Source: Allosphingosinicella sp. (GTDB lineage Bacteria; Pseudomonadota; Alphaproteobacteria; Sphingomonadales; Sphingomonadaceae). From it: a stretch of 5,458 bases of DNA. The notes beneath the pieces were generated by a model. The model did not search any database and was not told the origin of the DNA. It worked only from the letters and a program-made list of their open reading frames with translations. The stretch spans positions 1 to 5,458 of the forward strand of contig JASLBD010000031.1 in NCBI GenBank assembly GCA_030146745.1, in the 5' to 3' direction. Every line of letters begins with the position of its first letter. Positions within the stretch are counted from its first letter, which is position 1. Position numbers and translations under genes: made by a program. Shown in pieces: positions 1 to 5,327 of the stretch.

Positions 1-86
1 CGAGGCTGAGGCAGCTGGAGGGCGTGGTGCGCCGCCTCGGGGCCGAGCGCGAGGCTCGGCGCGTGGCGGGTCCGGCCGGCTTGTAG
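1..86 (+). CDS. Possible 3' end of an unidentified gene (partial)
   Basis: Read from base 3, 27 sense codons end at a TAG at 84-86. The peptide is charged and leucine/arginine rich (RLRQLEGVVRRLGAER...), which would suit a terminal amphipathic helix. Third positions are mostly G or C, as in the real genes of this window. The gene would converge on phaC, with the hairpin repeats of 105-188 lying between the two stop codons. The case is weak because another plus frame and the minus strand are also open over this stretch, and no family can be recognised from so short a tail. The start lies outside the window. Confidence 0.3.
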   Translation, partial: RLRQLEGVVRRLGAEREARRVAGPAGL

Positions 87-104
87 CCGCCCACCGCCCC
101 GATC

Positions 105-174
105 GGTGCCTGACACCGACTGAGAGCGGGGCTTGGAAAATCAACGGCTTGGCATTTGGTGCCTGGCACCGACT
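105..174. repeat. Pair of short hairpin repeats (GGTGCCTGRCACCGACT)
   Basis: The 17-base sequence GGTGCCTGACACCGACT at 105-121 recurs with one change, GGTGCCTGGCACCGACT, at 158-174. The 13-base core of the second copy is a perfect inverted repeat around one central base (a 5-bp stem if a 3-base loop is left). In the first copy one pair of the core becomes a G-T type pair. The copies sit in the convergent spacer between the possible upstream gene and phaC, so they could act as weak bidirectional 3'-end structures. Short GC-rich palindromes repeated like this resemble REP-type elements, but that assignment is inference; neither copy is followed by a T-run. Confidence 0.55.
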
Positions 175-188
175 TCACACCGACTTCA
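167..188. repeat. Perfect 11-bp tandem duplication
   Basis: CACCGACTTCA occurs twice back to back, at 167-177 and 178-188, with no mismatch. The first unit overlaps the 3' half of the second hairpin repeat, so it looks like a local slippage duplication of that repeat's edge. It ends three bases before the phaC stop codon, which is read on the minus strand at 192-194. Confidence 0.7.
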
Positions 189-191
189 GGG

Positions 192-1994
192 TCAGCCGCG
201 GTTCCTGACATAGGAACCCGGCGCCGGCTCCAGCGCCTTGAGCTTGCCCTTGCCCGGGACCCGCGCCTTCACCTTGGCCGCCTTGCCGCCGTCGGAAAGA
301 CGGAACTGCCAATGGGGCCACCAGCTCCCTTCGTGGCGGGTGGCGCCCTCAAACCAGGCTTCGGCCGTCTCCGGCATCGCCTCGTTGGTCCAGAAGCCGT
401 GCCTGTCGGCGCTGGGCGGGTTGATCACTCCGGCATTGTGGCCGCTGCCGCCGAGCAGGAAGGCGACCTCGCCGCCGGCCAGGCGGGCGCTGTCGTAAGT
501 GGCCTGCCAGGCCGAGACATGGTCGTCCTTGAGGCTGATCGCGAGCAGCGGAGTCTTCACCGCGCCGAGATCGATCTTCACCCCGTCCAGCTCGAGCTCG
601 CCCTTGGCCAGCTTGTTGTCCCTCAGCACGTCGCGCGCCCATTCGAGCAGGAAGGCGCGCGGGATGTGGGCGCCGTCGGCGAACCAGTGGAGGATGTCGC
701 TGGGCGGAGCCTCGCGGTCGAGCAAATAATGATTGACCACCGACGACCAGATGAGATCGTTGGCGCGCACCGCCGAGAATAGGGCCTGGAGGTCCTGCGC
801 GGCCATGAAGCCCTTGTGGAGGAGATGGCGCTCCATCGCCCGCAATTGCTCGGGCTCGGAGAAGGTCGCCCACTGGCCGAGATGCGAGAAATCGAACATC
901 GTCCCGATCGTCGTCGCGGAGGCGGCTCGGGCCCCCTCCCCCTTCGCGGCGAGGAGCGCGAGCGCGATGGCGACGAGGGTGCCGCCCATGCAGAAGCCGA
1001 ACATGTCGACCTCGCGCTCCCCGGTCGCCTTCTCGATCGCGCCCAGCGCCTCGATCGGCCCCTGGCGGATATAGTCGGCAAGGCCCTTGTCGGCGAGCTC
1101 CGGCCCGGGATTGACCCAGGAGATGACGAAGACGGTGTGGCCCTGCTCGACCAGCCAGCGGATCAGCGAGGATTTGGGCTGGAGGTCGAGCAGGTAATAT
1201 TTGTTCACCAGCGGCGGCACGTAGAGGATCGGGCGCTTCCAGACCTCGTTCGTCGTGGGAGCATATTGGATCAGCTCCATCATCTCGTTGCGATAGACGA
1301 CGCTTCCCGGCGTGGCGGCGATGTCGACCCCGAGCTCGAACTCGCGCTCCGCCCGGCGCTGGACGATGCCGGGGCTCTCGGCGGCGTCGGCGAGCAGGTT
1401 GGCGAGGCCGGAGAGGAGCGAGATCGAGCCGGTGTCGATCGCCTTGCGGATCGCCTCGGGATTGGTGAAGGCGAAATTGGCCGGCGAGATGGCGTTCAGA
1501 TATTGCTGGGTGAAGAATTCCACCCGGGTGCGTGCGCCTTCGTCCAGCCCCTCGGCCTCCTCGACCATCTCCAGAGCGCGCTTTGCGGTGAGGAGATAGG
1601 CCTGCTTGAGATAGTCGAAGACCGGCTCCTCGCTCCAGGCCGGGTCGTTGAAGCGGCGGTCGCCGCGCTCGGGGGCGGCGACGGGGTCGGCCGGCTTGCC
1701 GGCAGCGCGCGTCGCGGCCGATTGCCACAGCTTCATCCAGTCGGACGCGGCCTTCTGCTGGGCCTTGATGAGCTCGCCGGGGTGGGTCCACAGATGCGCG
1801 GCGAACTCGCCGAACGCGCGCGCCGGCGCGGCCGCGTCGAAAGGCTGGGGGACGTGGGGGTCGAGCGGGCGCGCGGCGGCGCTGGTGGCCAGGTGGACGG
1901 CGTTGGCGACCACTTTCGACCAGGCTTCGGCGAGTTCGGCCGGGTTGGGCAGGGTCTCGGGGAGCTTGAAGACGGTGGAAGGGGTCTCGGGCAT
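192..1994 (-). CDS. phaC: Class I poly(3-hydroxyalkanoate) synthase PhaC
   Basis: Cytosolic or granule-surface enzyme that polymerises (R)-3-hydroxyacyl-CoA, releasing CoA, into polyhydroxyalkanoate storage polyester. The 600 residues match the usual size of a complete single-subunit class I enzyme. The N-terminal PhaC region includes the family signature YLNAISPANFAFTNPEA (about 165-181), followed by RPILYVPPLVNKYYLLDLQP (254-273). The lipase-like box GFCMGG (333-338) places the nucleophile at Cys335. The other triad members are probably Asp491 (in KDDHVSAW) and His519 (in GGSGHNAGVINPP), and the C-terminus carries the usual PGSYVRNR tail. All key residues are present, so the enzyme should be active. 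The ATG at 1994 has an AGGA Shine-Dalgarno five bases upstream (2000-2003). No phaA, phaB or phasin gene is adjacent. The leader is made of repeats (2023-2166), so any promoter lies within them or upstream of the small ORF. Confidence 0.96.
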   Translation of the reverse strand: MPETPSTVFKLPETLPNPAELAEAWSKVVANAVHLATSAAARPLDPHVPQPFDAAAPARAFGEFAAHLWTHPGELIKAQQKAASDWMKLWQSAATRAAGKPADPVAAPERGDRRFNDPAWSEEPVFDYLKQAYLLTAKRALEMVEEAEGLDEGARTRVEFFTQQYLNAISPANFAFTNPEAIRKAIDTGSISLLSGLANLLADAAESPGIVQRRAEREFELGVDIAATPGSVVYRNEMMELIQYAPTTNEVWKRPILYVPPLVNKYYLLDLQPKSSLIRWLVEQGHTVFVISWVNPGPELADKGLADYIRQGPIEALGAIEKATGEREVDMFGFCMGGTLVAIALALLAAKGEGARAASATTIGTMFDFSHLGQWATFSEPEQLRAMERHLLHKGFMAAQDLQALFSAVRANDLIWSSVVNHYLLDREAPPSDILHWFADGAHIPRAFLLEWARDVLRDNKLAKGELELDGVKIDLGAVKTPLLAISLKDDHVSAWQATYDSARLAGGEVAFLLGGSGHNAGVINPPSADRHGFWTNEAMPETAEAWFEGATRHEGSWWPHWQFRLSDGGKAAKVKARVPGKGKLKALEPAPGSYVRNRG

Positions 1995-2022
1995 TTTCGT
2001 CCTATCGGCATTCCGGCTCAGG

Positions 2023-2116
2023 CGTCATTCCGGCGAAGGCCGGAATACATGAACACCGCGGCGCTTCGTCAGCGATCCGCGGTGTCCATGGATCCCGGGT
2101 CAAGCCCGGGATGACG
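2023..2116. repeat. Cloverleaf-like compound palindromic repeat
   Basis: The sequence folds, on either strand, into a closed four-way structure. The outer stem pairs CGTC (2023-2026) with GACG (2113-2116). The left arm is a perfect 8-bp stem, ATTCCGGC/GCCGGAAT (2027-2046), with a GAAG loop. The central arm pairs 2048-2061 with 2077-2090 (one mismatch; perfect core ACACCGCGG/CCGCGGTGT), with a further 4-bp CGCT/AGCG stem inside its loop. The right arm is a perfect 8-bp stem, ATCCCGGG/CCCGGGAT (2092-2112), with a TCAAG loop. Dispersed repeats opening in this way (CGTCATTCCGGCGAA...) are frequent between genes in alphaproteobacteria. That family link is from memory; the pairings are read from the sequence. 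It lies 29 bases upstream of the phaC start, leaving the ribosome site outside the fold. Confidence 0.85.
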
Positions 2117-2166
2117 AGGAGGTCAAGCCCGGGATGACGAGGAGGTCAAGCCCGGGATGATATGGA
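2098..2166. repeat. Three 23-bp tandem repeats grown from the palindrome's right arm
   Basis: The unit (begins GGTCAAGCCCGGGATGA, ends CGAGGA) is exact at 2098-2120 and 2121-2143. The third unit, 2144-2166, departs only near its end (GATATGGA in place of GACGAGGA). The unit contains the 3' half of the right hairpin of the compound palindrome plus five or so flanking bases, so the array appears to have arisen by duplication of that arm. The last unit abuts the stop codon of the small ORF at 2167. Copy number of such arrays often varies between strains, which is inference here. Confidence 0.9.
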
Positions 2167-2355
2167 TCAGAGCGCCATCACTTCCTCGAGCGCGCCGCAG
2201 TCGCGGGGGCTGACGAAGAGGAACAGCATCGCCCGGTCCGGGTTCCGGCTCGCCCAGCCTGCTTCCGGATCGGCCGGCGTGCGGAATTCCGCAGCCGCTG
2301 GGGCGGAGATGGTTTCGAAATCCGCATGAGCGGCGGTCGTCCGAGCGTCGAACAT
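2167..2355 (-). CDS. Small hypothetical protein divergent from LysR gene
   Basis: A 62-residue ORF that I do not recognise. Evidence for it being real is the strong G/C preference at third positions along its length, an AGAGG ribosome site ten bases before the ATG (plus-strand 2366-2370), and its place as the divergent neighbour of a LysR-type gene, where a regulated target is often found. The N-terminal half is rich in Ala, Thr and acidic residues. The C-terminal half has a short hydrophobic run (MLFLFV, about 43-48), then SPRDCGALEEVMAL with a single cysteine. There is no signal peptide or convincing membrane helix. It is followed by the 23-bp repeats and then phaC on the same strand, about 172 bp on, so co-transcription with phaC is possible. 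It could instead be a chance ORF in GC-rich DNA. A perfect 14-bp palindrome lies inside it at 2280-2293. Confidence 0.5.
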   Translation of the reverse strand: MFDARTTAAHADFETISAPAAAEFRTPADPEAGWASRNPDRAMLFLFVSPRDCGALEEVMAL

Positions 2356-2369
2356 GTAATTTCTGCCTC

Positions 2370-2398
2370 TTGAAGGGGATGATCTCCTCTCTCATAAG
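2370..2398 (+). promoter_or_regulatory. Candidate sigma70-type promoter for the LysR gene
   Basis: TTGAAG at 2370-2375 and CATAAG at 2393-2398 each match four of six consensus bases and are separated by exactly 17 bases. Transcription would start near 2405, giving a leader of about 50 bases before the LysR start. The area is less GC-rich than its surroundings. It overlaps the ribosome site of the divergent small ORF, so the two genes would share control DNA. This is a prediction from pattern only. Confidence 0.35.
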
Positions 2399-2415
2399 AA
2401 GCGGCGGACCTCCAT

Positions 2416-2428
2416 CGGGAATGTCCCG
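2416..2428. promoter_or_regulatory. Perfect dyad, possible LysR-family autoregulatory site
   Basis: CGGGA-ATG-TCCCG is a perfect inverted repeat with a 3-base centre. It lies between the small ORF and the LysR gene, just downstream of the predicted LysR transcription start. LysR-type regulators commonly bind dyads in such divergent regions and repress their own gene. It lacks the classic T-N11-A spacing, so binding by this regulator is only a guess. Confidence 0.3.
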
Positions 2429-2456
2429 CAACCGCTGTGCAGGAATCCACACACCG

Positions 2457-3356
2457 ATGGCCGATTTCGACTGGAACGACGTCCGCGCCTTCCTCGCCGT
2501 CGCGCGCAGCGGGCGGCTGACGGCGGCGGCGGCGCGGCTCGGGGTCGACCATTCGACCCTGTCGCGGCGGATCGCCGCCCTCGAGCATGCGCTGAGGACC
2601 AGGCTCTTCGATCGAAGCCCTTCGGGCTACGCTCTGACCGAGCAGGGCCGGCGGCTGCTCCCGATTGGCGAGGAGATGGAGCGCCTCGCCATCGGCGCCG
2701 GCGAAGCGGTCGGCGGAAGCTCGACCTTGGTGGCGGGGACGGTTCGGATCGGCTCGCCCGAGGGCTTCGGAAGCTATTTCCTGGCGCCGCGAATCGCCCG
2801 GCTGAAGGCGCAGCATCCGCGGCTCGCCATCCAGCTCGTCGCCGCCCCGGCCGTGTTCAGCCTCGCCCGGCGCGACGCCGACATCGTCGTCTCGGTCAGC
2901 CGGCCGCCGGCCGGAAGGCTCAACGTCGCCAAGCTGATCGACTACGATCTCGGCCTCTACGCCGCCCCCGCCTACCTGCGCGAGGCGCCGGACATCGCTT
3001 CCGTCGAGGACCTCTTCCGGCACCGGTTCGTCAGCTACATCGGGGAACTGCTCCATTTCCCGGAGCTCGACTTCCTTCAGCATGTCGCTCCGGGCGGCAC
3101 CACCTCGGTGGAGAGCAGCAACCTCGTCGCGCAATTGCGGGCGACGCTGGCGGGGGCCGGCCTGTGCGTCCTTCCCGCCTTCCTCGCGGCGAAGGAGGAG
3201 GGGCTGGTGCGGGTGCTGCCGGGCGAGATCAGCCTGACCCGGTCGCTGTGGCTGACCGTCCATCAGGATCTGGCGGAGCTGGCGCGGGTGCGGGCCGCGC
3301 TGCGCTTCATCAAGGACGAGGTCGAAGCGGCGCGGGGCCTGTTCAAGCTCAGCTGA
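2457..3356 (+). CDS. LysR-family transcriptional regulator
   Basis: A DNA-binding regulator of 299 residues, the standard length for the family. Residues about 4-63 form the winged helix-turn-helix (DWNDVRAFLAVARSGRLTAA, with recognition-helix region VDHSTLSRRIAALE and the following RLFDRSPSGYALTEQG). A linker helix follows, and the co-inducer-binding domain runs from about residue 91 (TVRIGSPEGFGSYFLAPRI) to the end. Its inducer cannot be read from the sequence. The ATG at 2457 is chosen because the helix-turn-helix then begins at the usual distance from the N-terminus, with AGGA at 2441-2444 as a somewhat distant ribosome site. The frame is open further upstream to an ATG at 2370, but that extension would cover the promoter and dyad and is unlike the family. 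The gene is divergent from the small ORF, its most likely target, and its stop overlaps that of the convergent transporter gene. Confidence 0.93.
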   Translation: MADFDWNDVRAFLAVARSGRLTAAAARLGVDHSTLSRRIAALEHALRTRLFDRSPSGYALTEQGRRLLPIGEEMERLAIGAGEAVGGSSTLVAGTVRIGSPEGFGSYFLAPRIARLKAQHPRLAIQLVAAPAVFSLARRDADIVVSVSRPPAGRLNVAKLIDYDLGLYAAPAYLREAPDIASVEDLFRHRFVSYIGELLHFPELDFLQHVAPGGTTSVESSNLVAQLRATLAGAGLCVLPAFLAAKEEGLVRVLPGEISLTRSLWLTVHQDLAELARVRAALRFIKDEVEAARGLFKLS

Positions 3357-4113
3357 AGGCGCGCCAGAGGCCGTAGAGGCTGGTCGCGGTCAGGACGAGC
3401 CCGACCATGATCAGCATCCATTTGGCCGAAACCCGGGCCGCGACAAAGCCCCCGAAAGGCGCGGCCGCGACTCCGCCGATCAGTAGGCCCAGGGCGGGCA
3501 CCCCGAGCGCCGAGAAGCCGATCGCGGTGACGAAGGTCGCGGTGATCGCGAGCGCGAGGAAGACCTCGGCGGTGTTGACCGTCCCAACCGCGATCCTCGG
3601 CGTGCCGCCCTGAACGAGCAGGTTCGAGGTCACGATCGGCCCCCAGCCGCCGCCGCCCGCGGCGTCGAGAAACCCGCCGGCGAAGCCCAGGGGTTCGATG
3701 ACCCTCGGAGTCCTCTCCCGATGGGTCTTGGTCAGGCCGCGCCAGAGGAGGAAGAGGCCGATCGCGGCAAGGTAGGCGAATACCAGGGGCTTGGCCACGG
3801 ACGGCAGAATCTCGGTCAGCACCCAGGCGCCGAGCACTCCGCCGATCACGCCGGGGATCACGAGCCGCCAGAACAGGCGCCAGTCGACGTTGCGATGAGC
3901 GATATGGCTGACGGCCGACACGGCGCCGGTGAAATTCTTGATCGTGTGGACGATGGCGGAAGCCGTTGCGGGCGGAACGCCGAGGCTGATGAGGAGCGTG
4001 TTGGAAATCACTCCGAACGCCATTCCGAGCGCGCCGTCGATCATCTGCGCGACGAAGCCGACGAAAATGAAAGGCAGCAGGTCCCCAAGGCCCACGCCTG
4101 CAACGTCGAACAT
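3349..4113 (-). CDS. TauE/SafE-family sulfite/organosulfur anion transporter
   Basis: An inner-membrane protein of 254 residues, mostly hydrophobic, with roughly seven or eight predicted transmembrane segments. The family's internal duplication is visible: GFVAQMIDGALGMAFG (19-34) in the first half is matched by GFAGGFLDAAGGGGWGP (143-159) in the second, both at the start of a repeat unit. The conserved HTIKNFTGAVSAVSH (56-70) and VGTVNTAEVFLAL (176-188) segments also fit. Members are thought to export sulfite, sulfoacetate or similar anions; the substrate here is unknown. The ATG at 4113 is preceded by AGGGGGAG with nine bases of spacing. It is divergent from the serine O-acetyltransferase gene, which hints at a role in sulfur handling, and it converges on the LysR gene with an 8-bp overlap and no room for a separate terminator. 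Confidence 0.92.
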   Translation of the reverse strand: MFDVAGVGLGDLLPFIFVGFVAQMIDGALGMAFGVISNTLLISLGVPPATASAIVHTIKNFTGAVSAVSHIAHRNVDWRLFWRLVIPGVIGGVLGAWVLTEILPSVAKPLVFAYLAAIGLFLLWRGLTKTHRERTPRVIEPLGFAGGFLDAAGGGGWGPIVTSNLLVQGGTPRIAVGTVNTAEVFLALAITATFVTAIGFSALGVPALGLLIGGVAAAPFGGFVAARVSAKWMLIMVGLVLTATSLYGLWRAFS

Positions 4114-4140
4114 CTGGCGCGGCTCCCCCTACCCGTCCAG

Positions 4141-4167
4141 CCGATGTGCTTGGCCGCATGGCATCGG
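4141..4167. promoter_or_regulatory. Inverted repeat in the tauE-epsC divergent region
   Basis: CCGATG (4141-4146) and CATCGG (4162-4167) are perfect 6-bp arms. Inside them TGC (4147-4149) and GCA (4156-4158) can add three pairs with a bulge. It sits 28 bases upstream of the transporter start codon, where it could be an operator or a leader hairpin for that gene. In GC-rich DNA such arms can occur by chance. Confidence 0.25.
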
Positions 4168-4174
4168 CGCAAGG

Positions 4175-4199
4175 AAAAAAGCGTCGGTAACGGATTTTT
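4175..4199. promoter_or_regulatory. AT-tract dyad, candidate operator or bend site
   Basis: A 25-bp symmetric element: AAAAA at the left end, TTTTT at the right end, and CGT (4182-4184) facing ACG (4190-4192) around a 5-base centre, with two unpaired positions between the inner and outer arms. It stands out as the most A/T-rich point of the divergent control region, about 10 bases upstream of the predicted epsC -35. Phased A- and T-tracts of this kind can bend DNA or form a regulator site. The regulator, if any, is unknown. Confidence 0.35.
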
Positions 4200-4208
4200 G
4201 GAGTCCGG

Positions 4209-4238
4209 CTGGCATTTTCCCGCGGCCGGTCCTATTTT
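4209..4238 (+). promoter_or_regulatory. Candidate promoter for epsC-DUF2794
   Basis: CTGGCA at 4209-4214 (four of six bases match TTGACA) and TATTTT at 4233-4238 (four of six match TATAAT) are 18 bases apart. Initiation near 4245 would give a very short leader of about 23 bases containing the ribosome site. Pattern-based prediction only. Confidence 0.3.
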
Positions 4239-4256
4239 GCCCGTAAGGGGAGCAGT

Positions 4257-4262
4257 GGGGAG
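4257..4262 (+). promoter_or_regulatory. Ribosome binding site that decides the epsC start
   Basis: GGGGAG lies five bases before the ATG at 4268. An alternative in-frame GTG at 4262 would use AGGGGAG (4246-4252) nine bases upstream. ATG with the nearer site is preferred, because the protein then starts [17 protein letters not shown], the usual N-terminus for close relatives as I recall them. Confidence 0.5.
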
Positions 4263-4267
4263 TGGTT

Positions 4268-4963
4268 ATGCTGCCGGGTCTTGTCGCCTATCTCGACTCA
4301 GTGAAGGCCCGCGATCCGGCGCCCCGGACCCGCTGGGAAGTGCTTCTCTATCCCGGCGTCTGGGCGCTCGGCTTCCACCGCCTCGCCCATTGGCTGTACA
4401 AGGGCGAGCTCTATTTCCTCGCCCGCCTGGTCAACCATATCAGCCGCTTCCTGACCGCGATTGACATTCATCCCGGCGCTTCGGTGGGACGGAATTTCTT
4501 CATCGACCACGGCTTCGTCGTGATCGGCGAAACCGCGACGATCGGCGATGACGTCACCATCTACCAGCAGGTCACTTTGGGCGGGACCAACCCGACCGAC
4601 GGCGTGGCCGGCAAGCGCCACCCGACGATCAGCGACCAGGTCATCATCGGCTCGGGCGCCCAGGTGCTCGGGCCGATCGTCGTCGGCCCGCGCGCCCGGA
4701 TCGGCGCCAATGCGGTCGTCACCAAGGACGTGCCCGAAGGCGCGACCATGATCGGCATTCCCGCCCGGTCGACCCTGGTGAGCGCCGAGCAGAGCAGCTC
4801 CGGCGATTTCCTTCCCTACGGCACGATCTGCACCGAGCAGCTCGATCCGGCGACCCAGAAGCTCGAGATCCTCCAGTGCGAGGTCGAGCAGCTGCGGCGG
4901 CGGGTCGCCGATCTGATCGAGGAGCGGGACGGCCAGACCAGAAAGGGGCGCGGCCGCGCCTGA
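4268..4963 (+). CDS. epsC: Serine O-acetyltransferase (EpsC/CysE type)
   Basis: Cytosolic enzyme that transfers acetyl from acetyl-CoA to L-serine, giving O-acetylserine for cysteine synthesis. From the ATG it is 231 residues. The short N-terminal helical region (about 1-60) lacks the long helical extension of E. coli CysE. The left-handed beta-helix hexapeptide domain covers about 65-168 with [36 protein letters not shown] and GKRHPTI. Likely catalytic residues are Asp66, the Asp80-His81 pair and His118. After the hexapeptide core (ending IGIPARS) comes an unusual tail of about 60 residues that includes a predicted helix rich in leucine and charge ([20 protein letters not shown], 198-217), ending GRGRA. 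It therefore lacks the C-terminal isoleucine that CysE uses to dock into cysteine synthase. An extended start at GTG 4262 is possible. Its stop overlaps the DUF2794 start. Confidence 0.95.
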   Translation: MLPGLVAYLDSVKARDPAPRTRWEVLLYPGVWALGFHRLAHWLYKGELYFLARLVNHISRFLTAIDIHPGASVGRNFFIDHGFVVIGETATIGDDVTIYQQVTLGGTNPTDGVAGKRHPTISDQVIIGSGAQVLGPIVVGPRARIGANAVVTKDVPEGATMIGIPARSTLVSAEQSSSGDFLPYGTICTEQLDPATQKLEILQCEVEQLRRRVADLIEERDGQTRKGRGRA

Positions 4964-5301
4964 TGGGTAATGTCCTCCCTTTTCCGGGAGCCTCCTCGCC
5001 GCAGATCGGCTTCACCCGGGCCGAGCTGACCCGGATCATCGACCTCTATGGACGGATGGTGGCGGCGGGCCTGTGGCGCGACTACGCGGTCGAGTTCGGC
5101 CGCGACGGGGCCGCGTTCTGGGCCTTCCGGCGGACCGCCGAGCGGCCCGAATACAGGATCGAGAAGAAGCCCGGCCTTCGCAACCGCCAGGGCATGTGGG
5201 CACTGTTCAACGAGGCGGGGATGGTGGTCCGCCGCGGCGACGAGCTCGGGCCCGTGCTTGCGCCGCTCGAGCGGCGGCTGATGAAAGCGGTGAACGGCTG
5301 A
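4963..5301 (+). CDS. DUF2794 family protein
   Basis: A 112-residue protein of unknown function that I place in DUF2794, a family I know from alphaproteobacteria. The signature blocks are the N-terminal NVLPFPGA, FTRAELTRIIDLYGRMVAAG followed by LWRDYAVEF (17-45), FRRTAERPEYRIEKKP (55-70) and RQGMWALFNEAGMVVRRGDEL (75-95), ending with a basic LERRLMKAV helix. There is no signal peptide or membrane segment, so it is probably cytosolic. The start ATG at 4963 shares its A with the last base of the epsC TGA (TGATG), which implies translational coupling; the nearest purine-rich stretch (AAAGGGG, 4942-4948) is rather distant for an independent ribosome site. An in-frame ATG lies 87 bases upstream inside epsC, but that extension is a shadow of the epsC frame. 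A perfect hairpin begins six bases after the stop. Confidence 0.9.
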   Translation: MGNVLPFPGASSPQIGFTRAELTRIIDLYGRMVAAGLWRDYAVEFGRDGAAFWAFRRTAERPEYRIEKKPGLRNRQGMWALFNEAGMVVRRGDELGPVLAPLERRLMKAVNG

Positions 5302-5306
5302 TTTGC

Positions 5307-5327
5307 CTCCCCATCGAAGATGGGGAG
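5307..5327 (+). terminator. Perfect 9-bp hairpin after DUF2794
   Basis: CTCCCCATC (5307-5315) and GATGGGGAG (5319-5327) pair perfectly across a GAA loop. It begins six bases after the DUF2794 stop codon and ends nine bases before the transposase stop codon on the other strand. There is no T-run, so it is not a classic intrinsic terminator. It could be a 3'-end stabiliser, a weak bidirectional terminator, or a short dispersed palindrome into or beside which the IS110 element inserted. Confidence 0.5.

Noticed and set aside
349..1791. 480-codon minus-strand ORF in another frame of phaC
   Set aside because: Same-strand frame shadow of phaC, rich in Arg/Gly/Pro with no recognisable domain.
816..2114. 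Long plus-strand ORF (432 codons) antisense to phaC
   Set aside because: It is a GC-rich antisense shadow of a full-length PHA synthase with all catalytic motifs. The translation is low-complexity (Gly/Arg/Ala/Asp) and matches no family I know.
2098..2166. CRISPR array
   Set aside because: The 23-bp units are directly adjacent with no unique spacers, and no cas genes are present. This is a tandem repeat.
2280..2293. Perfect 14-bp palindrome TGCGGAATTCCGCA inside the small ORF
   Set aside because: Too short and isolated to assign a function, and within probable coding sequence. It may be chance.
2178..3263. 361-codon minus-strand ORF opposite the LysR gene
   Set aside because: Antisense shadow. 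The plus-strand LysR protein has a complete helix-turn-helix and effector domain, and the antisense product is Arg/Pro/Gly-rich without a family match.
3263..4159. 298-codon minus-strand ORF in another frame of the transporter
   Set aside because: Arginine-rich frame shadow of the TauE/SafE gene, whose own frame encodes clear membrane helices.
3721..4464. 247-codon plus-strand ORF spanning transporter antisense, control region and epsC start
   Set aside because: It crosses a divergent control region, overlaps two well-supported genes and has no domain signal.
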